NCBI GenBank assembly: GCA_036927565.1
Contig: JAYESD010000011.1
Span: 92,293,178-92,357,177, forward strand
Direction: 5' to 3'
DNA length: 64,000 nucleotides
Source: Tuctoria greenei
Taxonomy: Eukaryota > Streptophyta > Magnoliopsida > Poales > Poaceae
The position numbers were made by a program, and so were the translations under genes. Below are positions 34,372 through 47,427 of this stretch, piece after piece. Positions within the stretch are counted from its first letter, which is position 1; every line of letters starts with the position of its first letter. A model generated the notes under the pieces. It saw nothing but the letters and a program-made list of their open reading frames with translations, ran no database searches and had not been told where the DNA came from.

Positions 34372-36040
34372 GCATACTCCTCCGATGGATCCAAATGGGT
34401 GCTCGATAGTGGATGCACCAACCACTTGACCGGAGAGAGGAGAATGTTCGTGGCGTATGAGCAACATGATGATCCAAATGAAGGGATCCTCTTTGGGGAC
34501 AATAGTCGAGGGAAAATCCTTGGCTCCGGTAAAATTGTCATTTCTCCCCAACATACTCTTTCTCACATTTTGCATATTGATTCTCCAGAATATAACCTTT
34601 TGTCTATATCACAACTATGTGACAAGGTTTATAATTGTGTTTTTACTAATGAGGGTGTGAGTGTCCTTAGAAGAAGTGATAACTCAATTGCTTTTAAGGG
34701 TGTCCTCAAAGGAAAGCTTTATCTTGTGGATTTTGCCTCAGATAAAGCTCAACTTGACACGTGCTTAATGGCGAAAACCAACATGGGATGGCTTTGGCAT
34801 AGAAGGCTAGCCCATGTTGGGATGAGGAACTTACAAAAGCTTCTTAAGGGCGAGCACATCTATGGTTTGAAGAATGTTGTCTTTGAAAAGGATAGGCCAT
34901 GTAGTGCTTGCCAAGAGGGGAAGCAAGTGGGAGCTCAACACCCCTCCAAGAACATCATGACGATGACAAGACCTTTGGAACTACTACACATGGACCTTTT
35001 CGAGCCAATAACCTACATTAGCATTGGCAGTAACAAATATGGTCTTGTTATTGTTGATGATTTTTCTCATTTCACTTGGGTATTTTTCTTGCATGATAAG
35101 GGTGAAACTCATGGTGTCCTCAGGAGGTTCTTGAGGAGAGCTCAAAATGAGTTCTCCTCAAGAATCAAGGCTATAAGAAGCGACAATGGCACCGAGTTCA
35201 AGAATACTCAAGTGGAAGAATTCTTGGATGAGGAGGGCATCCAGCATGAATTCTCAGCCCCATACTCCCCTCAACAAAATGGGGTGGCGGAACGGAAGAA
35301 TCGGACACTCATTGAGATGTCAAGGACGATGCTTGATGAGTACAAGACATCGGACCGGTTTTGGGCAGAGGCAGTTAACATCGCTTGCCACGCCGTCAAA
35401 CGATTGTACCTCCACCGCCTCCTCTAGAAGACCCCCTACGAGCTTCTAGTTGGTAAGAAACCCAATGTCTCTTACTTTCGTGTTTTTGGTAGAAAGTGAT
35501 ATATTCTCAACAAGAAACCTAGGTCTTCAAAGTTTGCTTCAAAGTCCGATGAAGGTTTCTTGCTTGGTTATGATTCAAACATCCACGCCTACCGTGTCTT
35601 CAACAAATGCTCCGGGATTGTTGAAATAGCACGCGACGTGGTGTTTGATGAAACTAATGGCTCCCAAATGAAGCAAGTTGATCAAAGCGTGCTAGATCAA
35701 GAAGACTCTCCACAAGAAGCTCTTAGGAGGATGGCACTTGGAGATGTTCGACCACAAGAACAACCTCCAAGCTCAAGTGACCAACAACAAGATGATGCAA
35801 GTCAACTGCCACGCGATCAAGTTGAAGATGGACAAGTGGCATCTCAACATGATCAAGAAGACAAAAGTCAAGAGTGAAGCATACATCAAGGGGGAGACCA
35901 AGAAGAAGAAGAGGATGATGATGACTCAAGAGTTCAACTTCCACATCCTCGTGTGCATCAAAGTGTTCAATGGGATCACCCCGTTGACAACATTCTAGGA
36001 GACATTACAAAAGGGGTAATCACTCGTTCTCGTGTTGCTA
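34372..36040 (+). pseudogene. Protease, GAG-pre-integrase and integrase of Sirevirus-1 (3 stops)
   Basis: The protease keeps its active site as WVLDSGCTNHLTGE near 34396-34437. GAG-pre-integrase has LWHRRLAHVGMRNL. The integrase core has the catalytic residues in VDDFSHF, IRSDNGTEF and NGVAERKNRTLIE (35050-35320). Breaks: TAG at 35425, TGA at 35497 and TGA at 35875 (fits CGA to TGA). All are in one frame from 33785 to about 36040, where a frameshift leads into RT. An acidic Gln/Asp-rich linker (35640-35980) separates integrase from RT, as is common here. This is the best-preserved integrase in the window at the catalytic residues. Confidence 0.88.
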
Positions 36041-37595
36041 CTTTTGTGAACATTACTCCTTTGTATCGTCTTTGGAGCCCCATAAGGTTGAAGACGCATT
36101 GAGCGACCCGAATTAGGTAGCGGCCATGCAAGAGGAGCTCAACAACTTTGAGAGGAACAAAGTTTGGGAGCTTGTCAAGCGTCCACAAGCAAATGTTGTG
36201 GGCACCAAGTGGGTGTTCTGCAACAAGCAAGATGAGCATGGCGTGGTGATAAGGAACAAGGCACGACTTGTGGCCAAGGGGTACTCACAAGTCGAAGGTT
36301 TGGATTTTGATGAAACCTTTGCTCCTGTAGCTAGGCTAGAGTGAATTCGTATATTACTTGCTTTTGCTACTCACCATGATTTTAAGCTTTACAAAATGGA
36401 CATCAAGAGTGTGTTCCTAAACTGCCCAATCAAGGAGGAAGTCTATGTGGAGAAACCACCAGGCTTTGAACACCAAGAACCATGTCTTCAAATTGCATAA
36501 GGCTCTCTACGGCCTCAAACAAGCTCCTAGAGCTTGGTATGAGTGCCTTAGAGACTTTTTGATTCAAAATGGTTTTAAGATAGGAAAAGCTAATTACACT
36601 CTCTTTACAAATCACTTTAATGATGATCTCTTTGTGTGCCAAATATATGTCGATGACATCATATTTGGTTCTACTAACAAAGTGTATTGTGATGAGTTTT
36701 CTAAGATAATGATAGAGAGATTTGAGATGTCCATGATGGGGGAGTTGAAGTTCTTTTTAGGTATCCAGGTCAAGCAACTCAAAGAAGGCACGTTCATAAG
36801 TCAAACAAAGAACACTCAAGATATATTAAAGAAGTTTGACATGGACAAGGCCAAACCCATCAAGACCCCAATGGAAACAAATGGACACTTAGACCTCAAC
36901 GAAGATGGTCCAAGTGTGGACCAAAAGGTATATCGTTCCATGATTGGCTCTTTATTATATCTTTGTGCATCTAGACCGGATATTATGCTTAGTGTGTGTA
37001 TGTGTGCACACTTTCAAGCTGCACCTAAGGTGTTTCATATGACCGCTGTTAAGAGAATTCTTTATTTAGTTCACACACCTACCCTAGGACTTTGGTACCC
37101 AAAAGGATCCAAGTTTAACCTTATTGGCTACTCCGATGCGGATTATGCGGGGTGTAAAGTTGATAGAAAGAGCACATCCGGGACATGCCAATTCTTGGGT
37201 AGATCCTTAGTGTTTTGGTCCTCTATGAAACAAAACTCCATTGCCATTTCCACAGCCGAAGCAGAGTATGTAGCAGCCGAAAGTTGTTGCGCACAACTTC
37301 TTTGGATGCGACAAACTCTAAGGGATTATGGTATAAACTTGCGCCATATTCCTCTCCTATGTGAGAATGAGAGCGCCATCAAAATAGCCCATAATCTAGT
37401 TGAGATTCGAGGACAAAGCACATAGATATTAGACACCACTTCTTGAGAGATCATTCCTTGAAAGGGGATATAGTGATTTCCCATGTGAGAACCGAGAACC
37501 AACTAGCCGGTATATTCACCAAGCCTCTAGATGAGAAGCGCTTTTGTGAGCTTAGGAGTGAGCTCAATATCTTAGATTCTCGAAATGTGGCTTGA
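36041..37595 (+). pseudogene. Reverse transcriptase and RNase H of Sirevirus-1 (broken)
   Basis: RT begins with MQEELNNFERNKVWELV. Stops at 36114 (TAG, fits TGG to TAG) and 36342 (TGA) and a frameshift near 36466 break the fingers. The palm is intact: LYGLKQAPRAWYE, YVDDIIFGS (near 36646), MSMMGELKFFLGIQVKQ. RNase H has YSDADYAG, DRKSTSGTCQF and STAEAEYVAA. A frameshift near 37403 precedes the C-terminal FTKPLDEKRFCEL, and translation would end at TGA 37593-37595. Confidence 0.9.
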
Positions 37596-38467
37596 AACAT
37601 GCACATCTGAATGTTTACTTTACATCTTATTTAAAAGAACGCATGTGTTTGAGAAATTCATCTCTGTCTAAATTTTCTCCAAAATATTTGAAAAACTATC
37701 AACTTTGTGAGTTATGGTCATAGTTTGATTGTTGATTGCTTGCTGACCATATTTATAGGGTTTTATTGTGGCAATATGTCCAAAAGGATCATCTCTAGTG
37801 GCTAAAACTCAAATATATATGTTTTCAGCCTCTTAGGATCGGACTAGTCCGCCCTATGGCCGGACAAGTCCGGATCCGGACTGGTCCATGTCTGGTCCGC
37901 CGACCGGACTAGTCCGGCCCCGTCACTGGACTAGTCCGGCCCCTAGGGACTTAAACCCCCCAAGAGGCGGCCGATCCCTCCTCTTCTCCACACTCACTTT
38001 TCTCCCTCCCACGCGCGCTCAACTCCCCTCCTTGGGCGATTTTCGACTCCATCCACCAAAGGTCATTTCCAATCCGTGCATTGGAAGCCCTGGAAGCATT
38101 GGAAACCTTTCCCAACCTTTCTCGACGCGATCAATCCCCGATCCCGTCGATCTCTCAAGATTTGAAGAGGTACTCACCTTGCCTCATTCCTAATCTATAA
38201 AGTTTTGATAGGTCCCTCTTCATTAAAGTTGTTCCTAGCATCCTTGTGATCATAGCCCAGGAGTATTGCGACTTGATTAAACGGTTTTTCGAAAAAAAAC
38301 ATTAGAGTTAGGGTTCAACCTGTGTAAACCGAACTAGTCTGGTGGTAGGCGGACAAGTCTGTTGTACACAGGACAAAACCCTAACTTTGGTTGTTTCTCG
38401 TGATTTCTTTTGCATTATTTCACTTCCTTCACCCTCTATCTCATGTTTTGCTCCTGTTTCAGCAAAA
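37596..38467 (+). other. Region between pol and env-like ORF of Sirevirus-1, with palindromes
   Basis: No credible gene. Positions 37835-37945 hold a dense cluster of CGGACTAGTCCG-type palindromes (perfect at 37840-37851 and 37905-37916), the same word as in the LTR. A further GAACTAGTC/GGACAAGTC pair is near 38330-38356. Their place between pol and the env-like gene suggests a cis role, for example in subgenomic RNA or structure, but that is inference. Confidence 0.7.
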
Positions 38468-39884
38468 ATGGCAGCTCCTCGCCGATCCGCTTCTCCCCCC
38501 ACTGACCCCGAGTGGTAGGCGTAGAAGCTTCACCTTGGCGAGGAATGGGCAAAGGCTGAGGTTGAGGCTGCCAAGAAACTTCTCGATAAGCAAGAGCGAG
38601 CAAAGGCAGCCAAGAAACAACAAGCTAGGGCCGCAGCTACGGCCTACAACGAAGATGAAGCGATGGCCCATGCCATTGAGGAGTCCCGCAAGGAACTCCG
38701 CAAGAAGAAGCGAGAGGAGCGCGAAGCTCACAATTCTCAGGCTACAGCAGCACAAGTCTCCAAAAGGAAGAGACTTGTGACCATGGGAGAGAAAACAAGG
38801 GGCAAGGAGCAAGCCCAAGAAGAAATTGCTGAACGCTGGATCGAGAGAGATCCGGAGAAGGGCAAGGCTCAGGCTCTAGTAGAGCCCAAGAAAAGGAGGC
38901 CCACTGTGAAGATACCGGCGAAGAGGGCCGCAGGCCCTGTGATCAAGTAGAAGGGGCAGGACAAACCCATTGGCCCCTTGGAGGTGCACACTCCTGAGAG
39001 GAACCCCAACAGGCAGCGTGAGATAGCCGCAAATGTCTTCCATGAGAAAGGAGCCAAGAAGTCAAGAAGACTGCGGACGGACAAAGTCTACAAGTATGAA
39101 AGAAGCACTGCCGACCCTAGGTTTTGCTGCGACTTTCACTATGACTATTACCGTCTGGTCTACCAGAACATGAAGAAGCTAGTGATCAAAGCACAATGGG
39201 TAGACTAGAAGTACATGTCCCAAAAGCAACATGCTGCTTTTGACGCGTTCATTGAAGCCGCTGAGCGCCATTAGCTCAAAGGCATCATGGGCTTCAAATA
39301 TGACTGGAATGTTGAAGTCATCCTGCAATTCTACTCCACCATCTACTTCACCACTTCAGGTGATAGACGGATCATATGGATGATGCATGGCAAGCAGCTC
39401 TCGGTTACTTTTGAGGAGTTTGCCTAGATTCTCGAACTTGAGGCCCATTTGGACCATGAGATCATTATCTCTAACCTCAAGGCCATAGACAGAGACGAGC
39501 TGGCCTACATGTATCCCAGTCATGTTCAGTATGATGTCGGGCAAGCTCGCAATATCAAGCCATTCTATAGCATTCTGAACAGTATCCTGAGGACGACGAT
39601 AGCACCAAAGGATGGTGATGCAGGGGTGATCCAAGGCAATCTGAGGCACCTGCTACTTCTTATTGATGGGGAGGAGAAGTTCAACCTCGTCAATTACTTC
39701 TTCGACGACATTTTCAACATCTCACATACCCCCAACCGTGCTTGAGGGTATGCCCCCTGCATCACGTATCTCATCGAGAAGGAGTCGGGCTTGACCATTG
39801 CCAAGGATGTGACTCATCGCCTGCTCCATCCTCAGACGCCACCTGCAGTGCCGCCTCCTCCGCGCCGGAAGAATGCGGAGCCTC
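38468..39884 (+). pseudogene. Env-like ORF of Sirevirus-1 (7 stops, split by LARD)
   Basis: ATG 38468 starts MAAPRRSASPPTDPEW. One frame holds for 472 codons without a shift, with stops at 38516, 38522, 38948, 39206, 39272, 39425 and 39743. It continues in phase at 55157 if the LARD and one target copy are ignored. The N-terminal 160 residues are very rich in Lys, Glu and Ala, a probable coiled coil. Then come a conserved-looking globular part (39090-39740, with FCCDFHYDYYRLVYQ and NYFFDDIF) and a Pro-rich C-terminus. I see no signal peptide or transmembrane helix, so envelope function is doubtful. The name follows position only. It may equally be a host- or plant-virus-derived accessory gene. 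Confidence 0.65.
39880..39884. repeat. Target-site duplication of the LARD, left copy (GCCTC)
   Basis: GCCTC directly before the element. The identical right copy is at 55152-55156. Confidence 0.92.
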
Positions 39885-42800
39885 TGTGGGGACCTGAGTC
39901 CACACATCCGAGGATCTCATTGGGTGGTACCGTGCGATGCGGCACCTAATAGCACACACAAAAAGGATACCAAAACATATAAAGTTTTCATTTCATAATA
40001 AGAAGAGTTTACAAAAGAGTGTACAATAGAAGTACACACGCAGCGGAAAATACATACTCATAATCTCACCTAACTAAGCAGGAGAGAAGACGTCCATGCC
40101 CTAGGACGATTCTCACTAGCAACACGAAGAACATACAGCAGCGGCGTGGCTCACATGAGATTTATCTCGACACCTCGAGTCTCATGTACAACCTGAACAG
40201 CAGAAATAAAACTAATACCTGCAAAAATCGTTAAAGCGCAAACGTGAGCATAAGGCTCAGCAAGACTTAACCGTCTCACTAGACATATGCAAGGGGACAC
40301 TAAACATAGGTAAGGAATAGCATAAATGACTCGCCTACAAGTGGATCCTTATAATCAAGTTTTAAGTAGCAAATGACATTCTCGGAGCACGGCACATCAT
40401 GGGCTCCACAATCAAACAAGAAACGCTTTACCAATGATATGACATGCTCAGGGCACATAATGCTATTACAGCTAAAGTATGGGGAAATTGTAAACTTTTA
40501 ATTGTACTATCTCTAAATCATACAAGGTTGCAAAGTAATTATAATTCAATACAATATGATTTTTCTGACTTCTTCAGTATTTACTGCATCACCGCTCAGT
40601 GAACAAGTGGTACTCTATTACTGCGAGGGACAGTGATTGCAATCAAGACACACCCGGACAACACGACACATACGTCGTTCGGAAGTGTCAGCGAGCACAC
40701 CTGTACCTACATAACACTTCAGTACTAGGCGTATATGGCCACCATTCACAAGAAACTCGAATGTCGAGCCCGTCTCACCTCCGCAAACAGAAGGTCTCCG
40801 CACGGAACACCTCATGTGTCCGCCGACCGATTTACACCTTACTGTCCTCAACCCACCCCTATCGATGGTGAGTTAATGGGTCTCGACATCCCAGTTATCA
40901 AGTTACATCAGTTTATTGGATTCCATATGTCCATTATATTGCCGGTACAATTCAAGCTTGTCTGAAGGGGCTGCATACGGACGGGCCTTAATCGACACAG
41001 GCAGGGCTATGCGACCGAGACTCAATTCTCGCCGCTTCCTATCCATTCCCTGCCCGGTCTCAATTTCATTATATTAAGCCATTTTCTATTCAACCAATCC
41101 TGTGAGATACATCTCTCGCGAGTAGATTCCAACTACTCGACTTCTACCGGATTTCCTATGCATTAGCAAAGCAGTTACTATAGGTCAAACTGTAACTCGT
41201 GCCAAATAAACCCTGGGATTTTTGGTCATGCATGTGCAGTATCATTCACCCTAAACGTAATGCACAATTCATATACTACTCATCATAGTGATAAAGCAAA
41301 AGTTTATAAACGACTTAAATGCAAACCGGGGCTTGCCTTAGTTTGCGACTGAACAAATGTCAATTGTTTGGGCTTGATCTTCCTCCAGAGAACCTGCCAT
41401 GGAACCTCAGTGGAAACACCTTGGCCTTCTCCTCCAAGCGAAGCTCCTCGTCGATCACCTACCATCACGTTTCCTATCGACATGATATGCATATAAGTAA
41501 TTAAGTAATTAAGTAATTTAACAAAAGACTCCACGGGTTGTGTAAACTCTAAGAATGAGGAGTTCGACTAGGAAGGACAGGTATGCCTTTGTTGTGTGAA
41601 TGAACAAAGGATGAAGTCAAGTGGTCATAGTAGTATCGAGATGTGAATTGAAAGGTGCAATGTAAGCACACATTGCAACTTTGCGCTCAACACTCAACGC
41701 TATGCCACTCAAGGAAGATACAGCTGAATGGTGTGGAAGTGTTGGACTGGTAGTGTAAGGATGACCTAAGTGTCAAGGTGGCATCGAAAGCTTGAGTATG
41801 AGTGGTGTACAAGACGAAGGTTGCGATTTAGCAATCGACCAATAAATTTGACTTAACTCATACAGGAGTAAACCTAGTTAAGTGAGCAGTGCTGTCGTAG
41901 GGTTCTGATAAGGATGAACCAGGGTGAAACCATAGCGACACTTGGGAGTGAAGTGAGGTCAACATTCTTTGGACTTAAAACGTCATGACGAGCCTTGTTA
42001 ACCTGACGTGAGTACTGAGACAACGTTCAAATGACCTTTAGGTAAAGTAGTTTCTACGGCAAGCTTCTCGAGCATCGTTCAAGTGCTTACGTGACACTAT
42101 TGCAGTGTCCTTTGCAAGATTGTCCAGATGAGCTCGGTGAACTCCTAGAACTCGAACATGATGCGAGACCTTGTCGTGACGGTCATGCTTCGGCATCACG
42201 GGAAGATCAGATTAGCTATGTCCACATCGACCCGAACTCATCAATAGGGTGAGCAGAATCCCGAACACCACCTTGTGAGTATTAAGGCTAGTGATGTCGA
42301 CTCGGTTGTTGATAAGCGACTCGACGAACTTGCCGTCGAAGACGGGGTACACCAAGTTAACCAATCCTGTGATCGGCGACGGAACATCCTCGACACAACC
42401 AAGGAACTCTTATCCAATGTCCCCCTTGGTCTAGTTCTCCTTGTTGGTCGCAACGTTATTGCATACCTCTACTCCAAGTCATCGATGATCACCGAACCAC
42501 TTGGTTTGACCTAGAAGGCATTTCATCGAGCACCCTAGCTACACCTAGGACTTGACGAGTCTTACCTCGACTAAACCCTAATTTGGCTAAACGGCCATTG
42601 TACGACGAGTCGTGCTTGTGTTCCAGCACCACACACATTACAAGAACCCTCCATCTCGATGCCTTGGAATGATAACAGCTCGGAGCATCACGACGACGTC
42701 ATATGGTCAACGACGTCGACGCAGCTCATGGTGGAGCATCACGAGCACGCACGGACAGGCCGACTTGATACAAACGACAAAGGAGGTCGACTTAGGGACT

Positions 42801-45011
42801 TCTATAGAAATGATATCAATGCGAAAACTGGACGTATGACTTGACGAGACATGAGTACCATTAGGGGTCACGATGAACGGACATCGATGACGTCAAGCAA
42901 GGTATTCCAGGGCAAGGCTCACCTTGTAGGCATTTCGCCGAACATCTTGGGTGTGTACTTGATTTCCATCGCTTCATCACCATTCAAAGGGTATCTTGGC
43001 ACTTGGGCTTGTCGAGTTGCCACATCACCATACCCCTGCATCAAGACCAGCTCTGAACATCAACGAAGTTGGTTCTTTCCTTGTGAACATTTCATCGAAT
43101 ACCTAGGCTGCAGCTCTGTCCCAACTAATCTTCGCACAATTCAGAGCTAACCTTGAACCAAATGTCGTTGTTGTTGTGTCATCGACGTGTTCTTGCATCT
43201 CACACATCTCACAGGTCACTCGCTTCGCTGGCTGGGTACAGCCATGGCGCAGAACGGGGCGACGATGCCGGGTGTCGACCACCGGTTGAGGTGTTGGACA
43301 GCGTCGAGGGTGGACGGCCGTCGCGGGCGCGGTCGCGGACGGACAGGGACCAAGGCAGCGTGCGTTGGCGCTGGGGAGACACGAGTAGTGGTGGGCATCC
43401 GTCGCCTTTGATGGTGCAGCGCGGCAAGGTGCGGGAGGACGTGCATCCGCGGCGCGCGCGACTGGCATGGCGTGGCGCTGCAGCACTGGAGGAAGGGAGG
43501 GGTAGGGACGCGAGCCGGGGCAAGGTGGTGCGCCGGCGTGGTCAGGCGAGCGGGCGGACCGGCGGGGAACCTGGAGAGGCGGCCGTGGAGGCGAGCAGGG
43601 GCGAGCGGCACACGGCGGGGAGGTGTTGGGGCGACGCCCGCGGCGGTCGGGAGGCAAGCCGAGGGGAGCGGCGCGAACAGAACTGGTGAGGAGGAGGCGC
43701 GGCGCTGGCGGGAAGACGAGGCGGCGGCCAAACGCGGAGGAGGCGCGCGGACCTGGCGGTCGGCGACCAAGCCGGGAGAAAGAGCAGCGGGGGCGAGGCA
43801 CAGGTGGAGCACCGACCAGGAAGCAGCGAGCCGGCGGGCAGGTGCGGGGCACCGGCGAAGCGTGGCCAGCAGGGAGGCGGGCCTGCGGCGGGCGGCTTCG
43901 GTGGAGAGCACGACGACGGAGCAGCTCAGCCCGACGGCCAGGAGAGCGGCACGGAGGTGAGCCGGCGCGGTGGAAGACGCGCGGCGCGGGGAGATGCGGG
44001 CCAACGGGAGCGCGCAGCTCGGGGACAGCACCGGAGGCGGGCGCTGGCGGCGGGAGCCGGTGGCCGGACGGGGTCGGGAGGGAGAATGAAGGCGCGAGGA
44101 GCAGCGTGGAGGAGGTGCGAGGTCGGGCGAGGATGCAGGGCTGGCTGGGAGTCGGGCGGGCACGATAAGGACCGATTTCATCGCGACGGCGCTGCATGCA
44201 GTCGCGTGGAGGCAGGGGAGGAGAGAGGAAGCCTTGCCGACCTGTCTGGTGGGGACCATCTGTGGGACCCACTTCCCTCTTCTTTCAAAAATTCCAATAG
44301 GGCTAGCAAGCATGCTTCAAAAATAGTCAAATTTGGCCCCGTGACTAAAGAAAATGTGGAGAATTTTATGGTGCAATCAGATTTCAAAACTGAGCAAGTT
44401 GAATTTGAACTCAGATTTGAATTTGAATTCAAGTGGTGATACTTGACTCAAGGAAATAAATAGTAGATTAGGTTCAAAAATCCTAAAACTTTGAAGTTAA
44501 CCTTTTTGAACCATAAGGGACCTTAGGAAAAATTTGGAGTTGATTTGGGCAAGGTTGAGCACAAAGTTCAAATTTGAAGTCGACGTTGATTAAACTCTCA
44601 GTACGTGTCCAATAAATGGGAAATGTGCTTCAAAAATTTTGAAACTTTACCAAGAGTCTAATTGGAATATTAGTAGGTCATGGAAAAATTTACGGCCTGA
44701 GATTTGAATATTTTTGGATGTCCCATTTTAGGGTTGGAATAATTCCTTTTTCTTTCTCTCTATTTTGTTTTCTTTTCTCCTTTAATTTTTCATTGAAAAT
44801 GTGAACACTTGGAAATTAAGGATTCTTCACCTTAAGTTCCATTCCACATCAGCAACCATGTTCTATATGTAAAGTTTTAACAAGTCCCTATTTTTAGTGA
44901 ACATAGTTTAACTCATATGGCTCATGTGAGTTTGGATTTCCAAGTCTATTTTTCAAAATTTTTAAGTTCGCATTTTTGCGTTTTTGTTCTTCCGAAAAAC
45001 GGGCTTTTACA
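39885..45011 (-). repeat. 3' LTR of the LARD
   Basis: 5127 bp, the same length as the other LTR. On the minus strand it starts TGTAAAAGCCCG and ends AGGTCCCCACA. It comprises a block shared with chromovirus A's LTR (39885-41200), a unique AT-moderate stretch without recognisable content (41500-43200), a GC-rich island (43210-44260), and a U3 part related to chromovirus A (44280-45011). Confidence 0.93.
43210..44260 (-). other. GC-rich island in the LARD 3' LTR with overlapping open frames
   Basis: About 1 kb very rich in GC and CpG, unlike the rest of the LTR. It keeps open frames of over 350 codons in two minus-strand frames (43103-44272, 43216-44313) and more than 150 codons on the plus strand. 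The translations are Ala/Arg/Pro/Ser-rich low-complexity with no domain, so the openness is probably an effect of GC content. Chromovirus A has a shorter GC-rich segment in the same place (11,800-12,350). Origin unknown; captured host gene 5' sequence is possible. Confidence 0.55.
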
Positions 45012-45029
45012 ATCCTTCCACCTTAAAGG
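45012..45029 (-). other. Polypurine tract of the LARD
   Basis: On the minus strand CTTTAAGGTGGAAGGATT directly precedes the LTR. Upstream CTCGAGACGAGATTC matches the chromovirus PPT flank. Confidence 0.75.
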
Positions 45030-47427
45030 AATCTCGTCTCGAGATTCTAACAGGTAGAATAACAGAACGATGAGGGAACGATCCGTAAAAGAGGGTCATT
45101 GACTAAGGAAAATGGCAATGCCCTTAAAAACTTGGGTTCTACGAAACAGTGATTATCTTCAGGCATCTTAAGAAATACCAAAGTCTGCTTCAGGAGATTC
45201 CAGTCTTTAGGTTGATAACCTTGACAGGATGCTCGACATGACAATATCACATCGTAAAACTTTCATGTCTGTTACTGATCCTTTATTGTTGTATTCTTGC
45301 ACTAACATGACATCTTGTCCTGTCCTAGTCTTGATTTGAAGAATTTGCACTTGTTCTTTGCTTCTCTAGGTCACCTTGATAGTTTGAAACTTTTCTTGCA
45401 TTGATTCTTGGTTGCTTGCTTGGTTTTGCATAGGTCCTTTCAACTTAATGTGGTATTTTCCTTGACATGAGTTAAGATGGTTTACGAGGTTAAACAACAA
45501 TCATTAACCTCGTTTGATGTTTAGTCAACCATAGGATTCCTTAGCCGTAGCATAAGAGTAGCAAGACACTCAACACTCTTATGTAATCAAAACAGCAGGA
45601 ATATTGAAGATATGACGACTACAAGGTTTCTGGGTATATCAATGTCTTCAAACAATAGAAGCAGAAGATGAAGACCTTTTTGCGGTGGCACATGAGGATG
45701 TAAGGATTCAGTATCCTCATATGTTTCAACACAGCAAAGAACTCAATCATATGGTAACTACAAGGTAATTAGTAAAGCAAGGTTACCATATAACAACATA
45801 AAATCTTAGATGGACCCAAAGAGTTTCACGAGGTTGACAAACGAACGGTATCCTCGCGAGGAAGGAGATTTCATGGATTTTACAAGGTTGATCATCGAAC
45901 TGATGACTACTCGATGACGAACGGTATAGTTGCAACAATCAAGGTACTTGAACCTAACAAGTCAAGATGGAAGTCCAAGTGTTCGTTTAGTTGCAAGTAC
46001 TCAAGGCGATTTGAGTTTCAACAAGTCAAGGACAAGGACTCAACTGTGTTTTAGTCACAAGGTGTCCCTTGTGCTACTCAAGATAATGAAACCAGTCGAA
46101 GGCGTTGCGAACGATAAAATTGATCACAACTCAAAAATGTTAGGCACTACTTAAGTATCTGAACGGGGTCACATATTCTTGCTCAAAACTCATTAGTTAT
46201 TACGTTTTATGATGCATCACAAACCGGATGATGTTATGCAGACACAATGCAACTCCGCGGATAATTATGCAAGGTATGGTGCATTCAGTATTATGTTTTG
46301 AGCAAAAATAGGTAAGACAATCCAAACACAGTCAGAAGTATCCCAAATACAGGAGGATTGATTAAACTTGGTCATGAAAGGCGCTAGACAAGACTTGCTA
46401 CATTCATATCTCGACCAAGTTCGATGGTTTCAAGGTAAAAGTATTAGCAAGGAATGGTGAGGTTCATCTCAAGGCAACGGAGTGTACAAAATGGAACAAA
46501 GTGATTGAACTTCTTGTTGATCGGAAGTTCCCTAAAGCTTGTTAATCACAACTTATAGGTAATTGTGGTTCCTTAACAAAGGGTCAGGTTTTTCATCTCA
46601 TAGTTTTCTTAAAGTACTATGTCTACCCCTTAAAAGGTGCGGTAGGGTTGCCTTCAGAAGTGGCAAAGAGTAAGGTTCTCCTTACTTCCGTAGGTTGCAC
46701 TAAGTGGTTGACAAGGTACTGTGCTTGGCACGACCTTGGTTAGTAATCCACGTTCTTGCTAAAGAATTTCCAGCTCATACTACTCACTTATGGCTTCTCG
46801 TCTCAAAGACTGAAGCAAAGGAGTGGTTTAGCGTGAAGAATCAACTGACTCCTTTAACTCGTTTGATCGAGTTCCACAAGAAACGGCGTTCAAGGTAATC
46901 CGTTACTTAAGCTTCGCATTGACTTAATGAGTCAATGTTGTATTCGGTCCTACTTACTTGAGCATTGCTCCCAGCACGTTGGTTCGGTGTCGATGTACCT
47001 TGGTATGACACCTAGGTGAACGTAACACTTCAATTACTAGATGAACTCATTCCCCCTTAAGATTCAAGCTAGGTGAGCAAGAAACTTACTCCAAGCAATA
47101 TTTATGGGGAGGGTCGTCCAACTAAGGGAAGTGTCATACATGCTCAATGCACAATTAAATTGTGAGATGCAAGGTTGCATAGTCAAAACACTAGCATGTG
47201 CATCCGAGCAAAAGGGATTTGCCTTAGTGTAATACTCAACTATAAAGGCAAATATTGTTGGGTCGCAATACCTGGAATGTTATGAAACTCCTCGAGTTGA
47301 ACTCGAGAACCAAATCCATAAACACCCTGAAGGGTCATCACCCGGTTAAATCCTGGTGGAGGATGAACAGCTTGGACGCAACTTCGATTTTGGCCAAGTA
47401 AATGGCAAAATCAGATCTTGAGGTGAA
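45030..47427 (-). other. LARD internal region, nothing recognisable
   Basis: About 2.4 kb without a significant open frame on either strand and without any gag, pol or captured-gene motif. It is rich in CAAGG/TCAAGG words on the plus strand but shows no clear tandem period. Confidence 0.6.

Larger units (their letters stand above)
30382..39884 (+). mobile_element. Sirevirus-1: Ty1/copia element, left part up to the LARD insertion
   Basis: LTR, initiator Met PBS, gag, protease, integrase, RT, RNase H, then a second downstream ORF of the env-like kind that marks Sireviruses. The right part resumes at 55152 after the LARD. Flanking five-base duplications GTGGT and GTGGC match at four of five bases. 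The 3' LTR has lost about its first 960 bp, so this copy lacks its PPT. The coding regions hold many stops and frameshifts. Confidence 0.88.

Noticed and set aside
43103..44313. Long Pro/Arg/Ala-rich open frames considered as a captured host gene
   Set aside because: Very high GC gives long frames on both strands. The translation is low-complexity without a domain, and I cannot see exon-like structure. Kept only as a GC-island observation.
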